The notes beneath the pieces are model-generated. The model saw nothing but the letters and a program-made list of their open reading frames with translations. It searched no databases and was not told where the DNA came from. From NCBI GenBank assembly GCA_947499635.1, contig CANMPD010000021.1:1-44595 (forward strand): 44,595 nucleotides of DNA, read 5' to 3'. Positions 1 to 8,805 of the stretch are shown here, piece by piece. Source of the DNA: an uncultured Paracoccaceae bacterium. Its GTDB lineage: Bacteria > Pseudomonadota > Alphaproteobacteria > Rhodobacterales > Rhodobacteraceae. Position numbers and translations under genes: made by a program. The first letter of the stretch is position 1; every line of letters begins with the position of its first letter.

Positions 1-40
<40 letters not shown>

Positions 41-62
<22 letters not shown>

Positions 63-1131
63 GCTTTTCCTACTACATCAGACATACCAAACTCTGAACG
101 TAGTGGAATGGTACGCGAAAACGACTTCAAGACATCTAAGTCAGCTTGCATACCGCCTTCCGAAGGCTCTTCACCCACAGACATGGCCAAAATCCCCGCA
201 AGATCGCCTTCTAAATTAACAACAAGCCGCGTTTTGCTTGCGTCAGGTGTCAGCACAATCCTGTCAATCAGGCCACGGATTATGTCTGCGGCTTCTTCAC
301 GGTGCGCCGGGGCGGTTAAAGTTTTGATCAGTCGTTGAACTTCGCGAGTATACATATCAGCCATTGCAGGATGAAGAATGGGCTCTGCAGCAGGCTCATT
401 CGAAAGCGCGCTCTTTAGGACTTCCATACGTGATGAAATACGTTCTGCATCCTCTTTGATCATCTCCGCAGGCACGCCGTTTTTGATAGCTTCGACCATG
501 CGGATACGTTCACGTTCCAGCTGAGCCAGTTCTGTGCGCTGATTTGCTGTCGCATCAATGCGTGTGCGGCGCAGCCTGTTGAGGTGTTCGGTATATTCTT
601 TGCAGAACAGAGCGCAAAGCTCAGGGTCCATCAATTGGCTCTGCAACGCACCCAAGATGTCTTCTTCAAGAAATTTGCGGCTGATGGATAGTGTATTGCC
701 GCAGGTGCCTTTGTTACGCGCGCTGGAGCAGCCGATTTGCGTGCCATTCAGCATGGAGCAGCCGCCACCGCATTCCCCGCATTTGATCAAGTAGGAGAAC
801 AGGTGCTTGGGGCGGCGCGCTTGCCAGAAGCCGGATTTGGCATGTTTGTTGATCTTGCCCTGTTTGGCTTTGGCAGCCTCCCAGATCTCTTGATCAATGA
901 TACGCAGGTCGGGCACTTCTTTGATGATCCATTCAGACGCCGGGTTCACGCGGGACACGCGTTTGCCGGTCTCTGGGTTCTTGGCGTAGCGCAGTTTGTT
1001 CCACAGCATGCGGCCAATGTAGAGTTCATTGTTCAGGATGCCGGTGCCTCGCTCGCGGTTGCCATAGATGGTGCTTGGCCCCCAGTGGCGACCTGACGGG
1101 GCAGGGATGCCTTCTTTGTTGAGCGCGAACC
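41..1131 (-). pseudogene. Serine recombinase, N-terminally truncated, reading into tRNA
   Basis: This is the C-terminal part of a large serine recombinase. The frame begins near 1131 with ALNKEGIPAPSG, then TIYGNRERGTGILNNELYIG, the recombinase-domain signature, and continues into a zinc-ribbon segment (CGECGGG...C...C) and a helical coiled region. The N-terminal resolvase catalytic domain with its serine is absent. Upstream the sequence switches abruptly into a mobilisation-like gene, so a deletion has fused the two. The last seven codons and the stop (41-43) lie inside the tRNA-fMet gene, so the C-terminus is supplied by the attachment site. It cannot be an active recombinase. Confidence 0.85.
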
Positions 1132-1364
1132 TTCGCGGTGTTTTGCGTGATCCGCTTGAAATCCCTGCGTAGCTCGCTGAGGTCTTTTAAGGCCTGTTTG
1201 CCAAACAAGCGAGAGCGTACAAACGCGCTGACTGGCCGGTCACCAGCCAGATGATCCAATTGCTCTCGCTCACTCTGAGAGAGGCGTACTGTTAAAGTGG
1301 TCGATTGTTTTGGGGCAGTGTTCTTTGTGGGTCCAGCTGCTGTTGTGAAGGCTTCTGTATTCAT
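1125..1364 (-). pseudogene. MobC-like / ribbon-helix-helix mobilisation protein, 3'-truncated
   Basis: About 80 codons from an ATG at 1364 encode a basic protein with TLTVRLSQSEREQLDHLAG followed by VSAFVRSRLFG. This is the ribbon-helix-helix pattern of MobC-like relaxosome accessory proteins. At about 1125-1131 the frame runs into recombinase coding sequence in another frame, so its C-terminus is lost. The start codon overlaps the stop of the preceding reading frame (ATGA), which indicates former translational coupling. The family assignment rests on pattern only. Confidence 0.5.
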
Positions 1365-1562
1365 GGCGAAGGCTCCAGCGCCTGAGACGGACGCGCGTTC
1401 AATTCCTTTTCTGGTTTAGAAGATTGCTCGTCGCCAGACTGATCCGCATATCGCCAGCCACAGACATCATATGCGTTAAACAACTTCTGCAATTCACTCG
1501 CGTGCGAGATAAGTGTTTGAAATTCCTCACGAGGGAAAGACGAGGGCGAGCTCCCGCAACCA
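1361..1562 (-). pseudogene. Orphan 3' reading frame; probable C-terminal extension of the recombinase
   Basis: An open frame runs leftward from the 12-bp repeat at 1551-1562 to a TGA at 1361-1363 that overlaps the ATG of the MobC-like gene. It has no start codon of its own. Its frame through the 12-bp repeat is the same as that of the recombinase through the repeat at 51-62. In a circle formed by recombination between the two repeats, the recombinase would therefore continue uninterrupted through this segment for about 65 more residues. Confidence 0.55.
1551..1562 (+). repeat. attR: second copy of the tRNA-fMet 3' end
   Basis: Exact copy of bases 51-62. It is followed after 12 bases by an intrinsic terminator in tRNA orientation. 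This suggests the terminator belonged to the tRNA before the element inserted. Confidence 0.8.
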
Positions 1563-1574
1563 AAAATACTTGAT

Positions 1575-1599
1575 AAGCACCCTCTCGGGTGCTTTCTTC
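1575..1599 (+). terminator. Rho-independent terminator, probably original tRNA-fMet terminator
   Basis: A perfect 8-bp stem aagcaccc / gggtgctt with a tctc loop is followed by ttctt. It begins 12 bases after the displaced tRNA 3' end at 1562, the usual spacing for a tRNA terminator. Confidence 0.75.
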
Positions 1600-1739
1600 G
1601 TCTCTAGACCCCAAATTACCGCTTTCTGTGCGCTAATCGCTGAATCCGTCAGTTGTGACAGTAAGGAGGTATATTGTGTATGGTGATGACGTGTGGGATG
1701 ATAGGTTACTTTATGAATAAGAGAGCTCACGGTTGTTAT

Positions 1740-2708
1740 CTAGTTTTGCCGCAAGAAAGATGGTGCGACCTTGTAATGTTCAGAAAAGCAAAATGAGAAA
1801 TAAGAGCCTGACCGAAAGCCCGTGGTCACGGAGATATCCCATACCGAAAGATTGCTGTGTAATAGAAGATCGCGGGCGCGCTCAAGCCTTTGAACTTTGC
1901 AGTATTTTGACGGCGTCATTCCAGTATACTTCATGAATAGACGTTCTAAGGTGCGGCGGCTTGCCCCAACCGTTGATGCGAGATCAAGAGGAGAGATGGG
2001 ATTTTCCATATTTTCTGACAAGATCTGCACTGCGCGGCGCAGCTGTTTTGGAGCTGTTTCAGGAATACGTTCAGCCCCTGTAGATTGAACGGCAACGCCC
2101 GACCTAATGCGGTCGATTTGCAGCTGATTGGCGATTGAATGTACGAGCCGAGCATCATGAGCACGCGCAATGATTTCCATCACCATATCGATAGAGGACA
2201 GCCCTCCGGAACAAGTTATTATATTTTTGTCAATTTCGAATATCGCACTTGTTAATTCGATGTCAGGAAACTCTTCTTTAAATGCTGCAAGCCCTTCCCA
2301 ATGGACCGTGCAGCGCACATGTTTTAACAAGCCAGCGCGCGCGAGGAAAATCGTACCCATTGAAATAGCGCCCATCTGAACGCCAGAAGAAGAGCGGCGA
2401 TTGAGAAAAGCTGAAAGCCGCGTGGGTACAGAGGCTTCAAGGTTAAGGCCCGCGCAGACGAACGTATAATCGGGTAGATCTCCGCTTCCGATACGTCCTT
2501 CGCTTTCTAAGATCAGGCCGTTTGATCCTGCAACGGGATTGCCATTTTCGCTTACAATGGACCATGTATAGCACTCAAACCCAATCATGCGGTTCGCGAC
2601 ACGCAAAGGTTCAATCGCAGCAGTGACGGAGAGCATAGAAAACGCGTCTAGGAGCACAAACTCAAAATGGGTGCCTTTGATCCGCGCGTGCTCCATAGGT
2701 TGTGTCAT
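1740..2708 (-). CDS. GlxA/GbdR-type AraC-family transcriptional regulator
   Basis: About 322 residues. The N-terminal two thirds has the DJ-1/PfpI-like (class I amidotransferase-like) fold of GlxA-family regulators, from FEFVLLDAFSMLSVTAAIEPLRVAN onward, with CSGGLSSIDMVMEII near the domain end. The C-terminal ~100 residues hold an AraC double helix-turn-helix (DLASTVGASRRTLERLF ... ISVTTGFRSGSYFSFCF). I chose the ATG at 2708 because aggaggttct lies just upstream; an upstream TTG at 2729 has no such site. It lies downstream of, and codirectional with, the Rieske/reductase pair. In Pseudomonas, the glycine betaine genes gbcAB are controlled by the related regulator GbdR, so control of this cluster is a reasonable inference. 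Confidence 0.85.
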   Translation of the reverse strand: MTQPMEHARIKGTHFEFVLLDAFSMLSVTAAIEPLRVANRMIGFECYTWSIVSENGNPVAGSNGLILESEGRIGSGDLPDYTFVCAGLNLEASVPTRLSAFLNRRSSSGVQMGAISMGTIFLARAGLLKHVRCTVHWEGLAAFKEEFPDIELTSAIFEIDKNIITCSGGLSSIDMVMEIIARAHDARLVHSIANQLQIDRIRSGVAVQSTGAERIPETAPKQLRRAVQILSENMENPISPLDLASTVGASRRTLERLFMKYTGMTPSKYCKVQRLERARDLLLHSNLSVWDISVTTGFRSGSYFSFCFSEHYKVAPSFLRQN

Positions 2709-2858
2709 AGAACCTCCTGAGTTCTGCAATTGATCTATTGGACCTTAAATGACAGACAACGACCAATATTTACGGCTTAAAATTAAGGTTTTTTGTACTC
2801 AGGAGGAAGGAGAATGTTTGCCTTCCAATGCGCTACCTTAGGCCTGGGATCAAAGGTG

Positions 2859-3959
2859 TTAGACTGAATCTTCGATAACCAAAGCCCCCTTGGCGGTGGA
2901 GCAGCACGCAAGAATAAACCCTTGATTGACCTCGCGGGGACTCAAACCGCCATCTTGCTGCATGTCCACATCGCCTTCGACCAATTTCAAACGGCAGGTC
3001 CCACATTGCCCCTGACCACATCCGGTTGGAATACGTTGGCCAACTGCGGCAAGCGCGGTGCTAAGGGGGATGTCTGGCTGCAAATCAAATCTGGTCCCAC
3101 GAAAGGTCACAGGAATGCGCTGCGCTGTGTCATCACTCACAGTTTTGTCGACTGCGGTTGGCGTGGCTACAGGCTGCGTGCCTGCACCACCAAAGGTTTC
3201 CGTATGAAAGTTCTGCGCAGACAAACCTTCGGCTTTTAAGGCGCGAGACACCTGTTCCATAAACCCCTCTGGCCCGCAGCAAAAGGTTGTACGGTGAGAG
3301 CTGTCTGGCACCATCGCCCGGATCATAGAACGCGTCACGCGACCACGATAACCACTCCATGCTTCGCCAACATCTGGCTGTGTTGCGACATCAAAAAGTG
3401 TCAAATTTGGCATCTCTGCAGCTATTTTCTGCAATTCATCCCTAAAGAGCAGATCACCGACACGGCGTGCGCATTGTATGACAACAACATCCGTTGTTTC
3501 GCCACGCCCATGCAGCCAACGCAGCATCGACATCATTGGCGTAAACCCACTGCCGCCCCCGATCAACAACAAGGGCTGATTGGGATGATGGGCTAAGGTG
3601 AAATGACCAAAGGGACCACGCGCATCAATTCTGTCGCCGATGTCCAGCGCCTGGTGCATCCATTTCGTCGCATAGCCGGTGTCTGCGGCTTTGACCGTTA
3701 CGGATAATTTATCCGCGGACAGCCCATCCGAAGAGACGGTGAATGTGCGCGTCGCAACACCGGTGTCCATTGGCAAATTTAAAGCAACGGCTTGACCCGG
3801 GTAATGTTTGCATCCCCCGTTGAGCACGTTGAAATGAAAACTGACCGTGTCTTGGGTCTCTTGAACGCGGTTTGCCAACTGCAAAGATAAAAGCGATGCT
3901 TTCAGAACGGGCACCGCTGGTTTTGGGAAGGGCAGAAAAGCCGTTTGCGCATCGCCCAT
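2859..3959 (-). CDS. gbcB: Ferredoxin-NADH reductase component of Rieske monooxygenase (GbcB-like)
   Basis: This 366-residue protein has three modules: an FAD-binding ferredoxin-reductase barrel (RTFTVSS near residue 75), an NAD-binding domain (GGGSGFTPMMSML), and a C-terminal plant-type 2Fe-2S ferredoxin (CGQGQCGTCRLKL with a distal CC pair). Such fused proteins pass electrons from NAD(P)H to a Rieske oxygenase. It starts 3 bases after the oxygenase stop, so the two are co-transcribed. The closest known role is the reductase of glycine betaine monooxygenase; stachydrine or carnitine systems are possible alternatives. Confidence 0.85.
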   Translation of the reverse strand: MGDAQTAFLPFPKPAVPVLKASLLSLQLANRVQETQDTVSFHFNVLNGGCKHYPGQAVALNLPMDTGVATRTFTVSSDGLSADKLSVTVKAADTGYATKWMHQALDIGDRIDARGPFGHFTLAHHPNQPLLLIGGGSGFTPMMSMLRWLHGRGETTDVVVIQCARRVGDLLFRDELQKIAAEMPNLTLFDVATQPDVGEAWSGYRGRVTRSMIRAMVPDSSHRTTFCCGPEGFMEQVSRALKAEGLSAQNFHTETFGGAGTQPVATPTAVDKTVSDDTAQRIPVTFRGTRFDLQPDIPLSTALAAVGQRIPTGCGQGQCGTCRLKLVEGDVDMQQDGGLSPREVNQGFILACCSTAKGALVIEDSV

Positions 3960-3962
3960 GAT

Positions 3963-5210
3963 CTACTCCGCAGCTTGCAGCGTGGTCGTTGGGCACGTCA
4001 ACCAGCTCTCCAATTGGCCTTTGTACCAATTGATGAAATTGATCACCATGAACTCTGACATTTCAGAATATGGGCCAGGGATATACCCAGGTGAACGGGT
4101 GCCTTTTTGATTTTCTTCGGCCAACGTTTTATCCTGATCGTTAGTTTTGATCCAAACATGCGACAGATGGTGAATGTCATAATCCCAGCCTTCCACAGCA
4201 TCCTCATGAACGCACCAAGTTGTCCGCACCTCTGATTTATTCGGCCCCAAAGGAAGCACCCGAAAGTGGATTGTCATCTCAGACAGAAAGTGGTGCCAGT
4301 TGTTAGGAATGCGAAAGGCGCGCACAGAGCCGAGATCGGGTTCGGTCAAATCGCCCAGCAGTTTTTTGCTCGCGGGTTTGCCATCCATGGTCATGGAAAA
4401 AGCGCCTTCTCGAAATGGCAGTCGAATGCATCGGTACTCCAATCCGCCATCAACGGGTGCATGGGGCAGATTTAGGGCATCCCATTCACGGGCTTTTTTG
4501 TCCATGATGGCAAACTCGTCCGCAAAGCGTGCGTCATTGGGTAAAGCCATTTCCACCAAAGACACCAGCAATTCAGGGTGCGCCCCCGCACAGTGATAGC
4601 ACTCGCGGTTGTTTTCGATCACCAGCTTCCAGTTTGCCTCTTCCACGATGGTAGATTCATAAACGATCTTGGTTCTGCGTGGGTCATGTGGTTGAATATA
4701 AGGCGTAATATCTGCACGGAATTTTTCGATATCAGGCGGCGTATCCGCAAGACAAATGTACACCAGACCCTCAACTGAGGTGACATGCACAGGTTTCAGC
4801 GGGAATTTTTCTGGGTCGAAATCATCGCCCATAAAACGGGTCGACACCAGTTCACCGGTCAGCTCATAGGTCCATTGATGATAGGGGCATACCAAACGAC
4901 CCACGTGACCGCGCTCTTTATCACACAGGCGCGATCCGCGATGTCGGCACGAATTAAAAAAGGCCCGCAGCCCGCCCTCATTGTCGCGCAAAACGATAAT
5001 CGGCGCATCATGCACGGTCAACGTAATATAGTCGCCCGCATTCGGGAGCTCGCATTCCGGCGCCGCAAACAGCCACTCGCGGTAAAAGATCGCGTCCATA
5101 TCAGCCTCAAATACGGCTTGGTCATTGTAAAATGCGCGAGGTAACGCATAGCCGTCCTGACAGGCGTTCAAAGCGGTTCGTATTGCATTTGTGGCTTGAG
5201 AAACTGACAT
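3963..5210 (-). CDS. gbcA: Rieske oxygenase, glycine-betaine-type demethylase alpha subunit (GbcA-like)
   Basis: This 415-residue Rieske non-haem iron oxygenase has the cluster ligands C88-x-H90 and C108-x2-H111 (SCRHRG...CPYHQW). The mononuclear iron site follows in ENNRECYHCAGAHPE (H206 and H211), with a candidate Asp ligand near HVWIKTNDQDKT. NRECYHC-AGAHPEL is typical of the quaternary-amine group (glycine betaine monooxygenase, stachydrine demethylase, carnitine oxygenase), which oxidatively remove an N-methyl group as formaldehyde. Its neighbours (reductase, GbdR-like regulator, OpuC-type importer) support a betaine substrate. Which betaine cannot be settled from sequence. Confidence 0.85.
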   Translation of the reverse strand: MSVSQATNAIRTALNACQDGYALPRAFYNDQAVFEADMDAIFYREWLFAAPECELPNAGDYITLTVHDAPIIVLRDNEGGLRAFFNSCRHRGSRLCDKERGHVGRLVCPYHQWTYELTGELVSTRFMGDDFDPEKFPLKPVHVTSVEGLVYICLADTPPDIEKFRADITPYIQPHDPRRTKIVYESTIVEEANWKLVIENNRECYHCAGAHPELLVSLVEMALPNDARFADEFAIMDKKAREWDALNLPHAPVDGGLEYRCIRLPFREGAFSMTMDGKPASKKLLGDLTEPDLGSVRAFRIPNNWHHFLSEMTIHFRVLPLGPNKSEVRTTWCVHEDAVEGWDYDIHHLSHVWIKTNDQDKTLAEENQKGTRSPGYIPGPYSEMSEFMVINFINWYKGQLESWLTCPTTTLQAAE

Positions 5211-5503
5211 AAAATCGTGTCCTGCTGCAAAATATGGCTGTCAGTCAATAGTCCCATAATGCGGCAAATAGTAATTTAGAATTTGCGCCAATATGATCCA
5301 GATCTGTCCCAAGTTTATAGGCACACAGGAAAAATATTCTATGTTTTTATAGGTCTGAATAGGTGAGCTATGGTTTTGTGAATTTTCTTTAGATGACGCA
5401 ATTTCAACAGGAATAGGCAAAATTTCTCAAAGACTCGTGTGAATAAAGCGCATTCTGTCAACCAGATCGGCAGTTCATGCCGCCAACGTAAACGGAGACG
5501 AAA
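5211..5503. promoter_or_regulatory. Divergent promoter region between Rieske and FAD oxidoreductase genes
   Basis: A 293-base AT-rich gap separates two divergent start codons. It must hold promoters for both catabolic units. It contains an interrupted dyad, gcaaat (5264-5269) and atttgc (5281-5286), with near-matching flanks (gcggcaaat/atttgcgcc). A site for the GlxA-type regulator is possible. No other gene is seen here. Confidence 0.45.
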
Positions 5504-6850
5504 ATGTCCTTTCCTCAAAACGTACCCTATCTGATTATCGGTGCTGGCATCCATGGTCTGTCTACAGCTCTACATTTGGCCAAATCGCTTAAGGCAACGG
5601 GCAAAGGTGCGGGCCAAGATATCGTAGTTATCGATAAATCTGGTATCGCAGCAGGTGCCTCGGGTATTGCTTGTGGTGTTGTGCGCAATAACTATTTCCA
5701 ACCAGCGATGCGCGAATTGATGGCGCATTCTGTGACGCATTGGGAAGCCCACGCGAAAGACTTCCAATACAATCCAGTTGGTTATCTGCAAATTTCGGCA
5801 GAAAGCATGCATGAAGACGTGGCGCAAATCCACAAAGAGCAACAAGCCATCGGGTATGAGTCCAGCTTCATTGAAGGCACTGCAGAGTGCGACGCCTATA
5901 TGAAAAACATGTTCTCTGACTGGCGCGCCGAAGGCATCACATCCGTTTTACATGAGAAAAAAGGCGGCTACGCACATAACGCGGCTGCGATCTATGCTTT
6001 GGCAAAAATGGCCGAAGAAGAAGGCGTGCGCATTGTCACCGGCGTGACTGTAACAGGCTTGAAAAGCGCCAACACATCCTCGGATGCGATTACAGCGGTT
6101 GAGACAGATAAAGGTGACATTGCATGTGATTACCTTGTGGTCGCAGCTGGCCCGTGGGTACGTGACTTCTGGTCAATGGCTGAGCTGCCTGACACAATCA
6201 CTGTCAAAGGCGAAGATGGCATCACCCATGATGACATCCCAATGTGGAAATTCTGGCAGCTCGAAGAGGGCGTGTTGCGCTTTGACCCGAAGGATTTTCA
6301 AACCAATGACTTCAAATTGCCTCCTGTGATCCACGTCGATTCTGATGCGCCTCTAAAGTCGGATGTTGATGGCAGCCTCATCACAGAAGACATGTGGGGC
6401 ATCTACTATAAGCCCGACTTTAACTTTGGCGGCGTACAAGGCGGTGCGATGCCTTACCCTGTTGAAAAACCCGCAAAAGATGTGGCGATTGATCCATATG
6501 GCCCATCTTCGCCAGAGTTTGTGGCGTCCCCGGAATTTGCCCATATGTGGGTGTCTGCCTTGGCGCATTGTAATGAGCGCTTTTCTGGCACAATGCCGAG
6601 ATACCACAAAGAACCATCCGGCGGCGTAGGCTGTTTCACACCTGACAGCTTCCCTGTCTTCGATGTGTTCCGCGAAAACTGCTACATCATTGCGGATTCC
6701 AACCACGGCTACAAAATGATTGGCGTGGGTGAATTGGTCGCACAAGAAATCACGGGCGAAACATCCGCCCTGCTGCAGCCGTTCCGCTTTGGCCGCTATG
6801 CAGAAGGCAAGTTGCACCCTGTTTCAAACAGCCCCTATCCTTGGAGCTAA
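5504..6850 (+). CDS. FAD-dependent oxidoreductase of the DAO family (N-methyl amino acid oxidase/dehydrogenase-like)
   Basis: This 448-residue flavoprotein has an N-terminal Rossmann FAD motif (LIIGAGIHGLSTALHLA, glycines 13, 15 and 18) and the family motif GIAAGASGIACGVVRNNY. It also has AAGPWV in the middle and the C-terminal NHGYKMIGVG loop seen in sarcosine and dimethylglycine oxidases. A purine-rich ggaga precedes the ATG. It lies divergently from the Rieske/reductase pair. The likely role is oxidising the tertiary or secondary N-methyl amine that the Rieske enzyme makes, for example dimethylglycine. That substrate is inferred from context. No folate-binding C-terminal domain is present, so it differs from full dimethylglycine dehydrogenases. 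Confidence 0.75.
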   Translation: MSFPQNVPYLIIGAGIHGLSTALHLAKSLKATGKGAGQDIVVIDKSGIAAGASGIACGVVRNNYFQPAMRELMAHSVTHWEAHAKDFQYNPVGYLQISAESMHEDVAQIHKEQQAIGYESSFIEGTAECDAYMKNMFSDWRAEGITSVLHEKKGGYAHNAAAIYALAKMAEEEGVRIVTGVTVTGLKSANTSSDAITAVETDKGDIACDYLVVAAGPWVRDFWSMAELPDTITVKGEDGITHDDIPMWKFWQLEEGVLRFDPKDFQTNDFKLPPVIHVDSDAPLKSDVDGSLITEDMWGIYYKPDFNFGGVQGGAMPYPVEKPAKDVAIDPYGPSSPEFVASPEFAHMWVSALAHCNERFSGTMPRYHKEPSGGVGCFTPDSFPVFDVFRENCYIIADSNHGYKMIGVGELVAQEITGETSALLQPFRFGRYAEGKLHPVSNSPYPWS

Positions 6851-6904
6851 GTCCACAAGGTTGGGAAAAACCCGCACTCTCTGGACACTAGGGAGTGCGA
6901 TACG

Positions 6905-6930
6905 AAGGGGGGCTTTAGGCCCCCCTTTTT
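6905..6930. terminator. Bidirectional terminator between convergent genes
   Basis: The perfect stem aaggggggc (6905-6913) / gccccccttt (6919-6928) is followed by Ts. It serves the rightward FAD oxidoreductase, and its AA flank on the other strand could serve the leftward hydrolase operon. Another 7-bp hairpin (cgcactc/gagtgcg) lies just before it, at about 6872-6899. Confidence 0.85.
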
Positions 6931-6938
6931 ACATCCAC

Positions 6939-7850
6939 TTACCGGGTCGATGCGGGATCAGTGTTTGTGGTTTGCAAAATGGCGGACAGCTCATCCCTCA
7001 AAAGCGACCGTGAGAGATCACGGTGTGTGGGCAAACGGCTGCGCGCTGCCATGATCTGCTCATGATCGATATCGGCAACAATGAGGTCCGCGCCATCACC
7101 CGCCTGCGCGAGCATTGCCCCTTGTTCATTCACAATGGTCGAACCGCCCCAAAACGTCATGTCGTCTGTAAAACGACCCACCCAATTGCTGGCAATAAGA
7201 GGCGTACTATAGACCAACGCGTGGTTTTTCAGGATCTGCGGCCAGCTGTCCTTGTTGGAAAACCCCTCTCCCACTGCTTCAAGTGTTGAGGCAAAGGGCA
7301 CAGCCAATATATCGTCATGAGCAGCAGCAGACAGATAGGTAAGACCAGGGTCCCAAAAATCTGCACAAATCAACCCTCCACATTGCCAACCCGACGGCAA
7401 AGTCATCCGGGTGGTCTGCCCCCCTGCCGCGAATATTTCGCCTTCGATAAGTCGGCCAAAAGTCGGAAGATTGATCTTGCGATGTGTGGCGACCACCTGT
7501 CCCTGATGCAGCCAAACGATTGAATTATAAAGCTGCCCCTGACCCCCTTGTTCGACCAGACCGACGACGGCCACCAGTTCACCACATAGCAGGGCCAGCT
7601 CTTTCAAAATCGTATCATCAACAGACATGGCACTGCGCTGTGCTTGCACCTTGTCTTTGGGATAGCCGGTGAGAGAGGCCTCGGGGAAAACAAGCAAATC
7701 CACATTCTGCGCTTTCGCTTGTGAAATAGCCTGTTTATGCGCTGCCAAAAGCGCGCCTTCTTCGAAAGGCAGATGCGCAAGCTGCGCGCTGGCGCACCGC
7801 ATGGTAGTGTCGATGATCATGTGAGTCTCATAAATAATGGCCACCTCCAT
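6939..7850 (-). CDS. Carbon-nitrogen hydrolase (nitrilase superfamily)
   Basis: About 303 residues with the full catalytic triad of the nitrilase superfamily: E57 in FPEAS, K125 in HRKINLP and C162 in ICADFWDP. The CADFWDP pattern and length suit an amidase or carbamoylase-like branch rather than a classic nitrilase. The start is uncertain: ATG codons at 7850, 7820 and 7802 are all in frame, and family alignments usually begin near MRCASAQL (7802). It is the last gene of the leftward quaternary-amine importer operon, 41 bases past the binding-protein gene, so its substrate is probably imported by that system. This is inference. Confidence 0.8.
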   Translation of the reverse strand: MEVAIIYETHMIIDTTMRCASAQLAHLPFEEGALLAAHKQAISQAKAQNVDLLVFPEASLTGYPKDKVQAQRSAMSVDDTILKELALLCGELVAVVGLVEQGGQGQLYNSIVWLHQGQVVATHRKINLPTFGRLIEGEIFAAGGQTTRMTLPSGWQCGGLICADFWDPGLTYLSAAAHDDILAVPFASTLEAVGEGFSNKDSWPQILKNHALVYSTPLIASNWVGRFTDDMTFWGGSTIVNEQGAMLAQAGDGADLIVADIDHEQIMAARSRLPTHRDLSRSLLRDELSAILQTTNTDPASTR

Positions 7851-7891
7851 TTTCAGAAGGTAGCCAATGTAAAATGTAATCTGTCAGAGAT

Positions 7892-8767
7892 TTACAGCAA
7901 GCCGTTCGATGTCAAGAACTCTGTCGCTACGTCTTCAACAGTCACTTTTTCAACGTCAACGCGCGCATTCAGGCCACGCATTACAGTGTCATCCAACAGA
8001 GCTGAAAGCGCGTTGAGTTGCTCGCCCAGCTCGGGGTTGGCTTCCAACACTTCTGTACGGATTGTTGGTGTCAAAGCATAGTTCGGAAAGAAGCCTTTGT
8101 CGTCTTCAAGAACCGTGAAATCAAAGGCTTCGATACGGCCGTCCAAAGCAAACACCAGACCGAGGTCCAATTGCTCTTCTTTCAGGGCTTGGTAGATCAG
8201 GCCTGTTTGCATCGCGACAAGGTTCGCGCGACCCGCTTTGAATTCATATTTGTCTTGCAGACCTGGCAGGCCGTCGGGCCGCTTTGGAAATTCAGCATTC
8301 ACCCCAAATTTGAAATTGTCGCCTTTGTTGTAAGACGCGGCCAGATCAGAAATTGTTGCCAAACCTTTGTTGTCTGCCGTGCGCACTGCAATCGCATAGG
8401 TTGAGTTTGCGGTGGAGGGCGCCAACCACGTGATACCTTTTGCGGCGTCCAGTTCTTTGACCCGTGCATAGGTCTCTTCAGAATTTAGGGATTCTTCGAC
8501 TTTGTTAAAGGTAATCAAAGACGTACCGGTGTATTCCCAGTAAATGTCAACTTGGCCGTTTTCCAGTGCAGCGCGGACAACAGATGTCCCCATACCGTCG
8601 AGTTTCTCAATATCGTGACCTTTAGTCTCAAGGTACTGCGTGGTGATTTCGGCAATCAACAATTGTTCCGTAAAACCTTTGCCGCCAACTTTCAGCTCCG
8701 CTGCTTGAGCAGAGCCAGCAACAAACGCAAGGGAAGCGACTGCGGCTTTTGCTAGGTTTTTGTACAT
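7892..8767 (-). CDS. Quaternary-amine ABC transporter substrate-binding protein (OpuC/OsmF type)
   Basis: A 291-residue periplasmic binding protein that begins with a Sec signal peptide (MYKNLAKAAVASLAFVAGSAQA). KVGGKGFTEQLLIAEITTQYLE and GQVDIYWEYTGTSLI then match the OpuAC/OsmF family, which binds glycine betaine, choline and related compounds. The ATG at 8767 is chosen because the signal peptide starts there and gagagaa lies upstream; a longer frame to 8869 would bury the signal peptide. It follows the importer permease gene, and as the third component type it completes the system. Confidence 0.88.
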   Translation of the reverse strand: MYKNLAKAAVASLAFVAGSAQAAELKVGGKGFTEQLLIAEITTQYLETKGHDIEKLDGMGTSVVRAALENGQVDIYWEYTGTSLITFNKVEESLNSEETYARVKELDAAKGITWLAPSTANSTYAIAVRTADNKGLATISDLAASYNKGDNFKFGVNAEFPKRPDGLPGLQDKYEFKAGRANLVAMQTGLIYQALKEEQLDLGLVFALDGRIEAFDFTVLEDDKGFFPNYALTPTIRTEVLEANPELGEQLNALSALLDDTVMRGLNARVDVEKVTVEDVATEFLTSNGLL

Positions 8768-8805
8768 AATTTCTCTCCGTTGGGTGTTAGATTTTGATTT
8801 ATGAT

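Noticed and set aside
2730-2858. Terminator between the reductase and regulator genes
   Set aside because: Only weak A/T-rich hairpins (cttaa-aa-ttaag) occur, insufficient for a terminator call.
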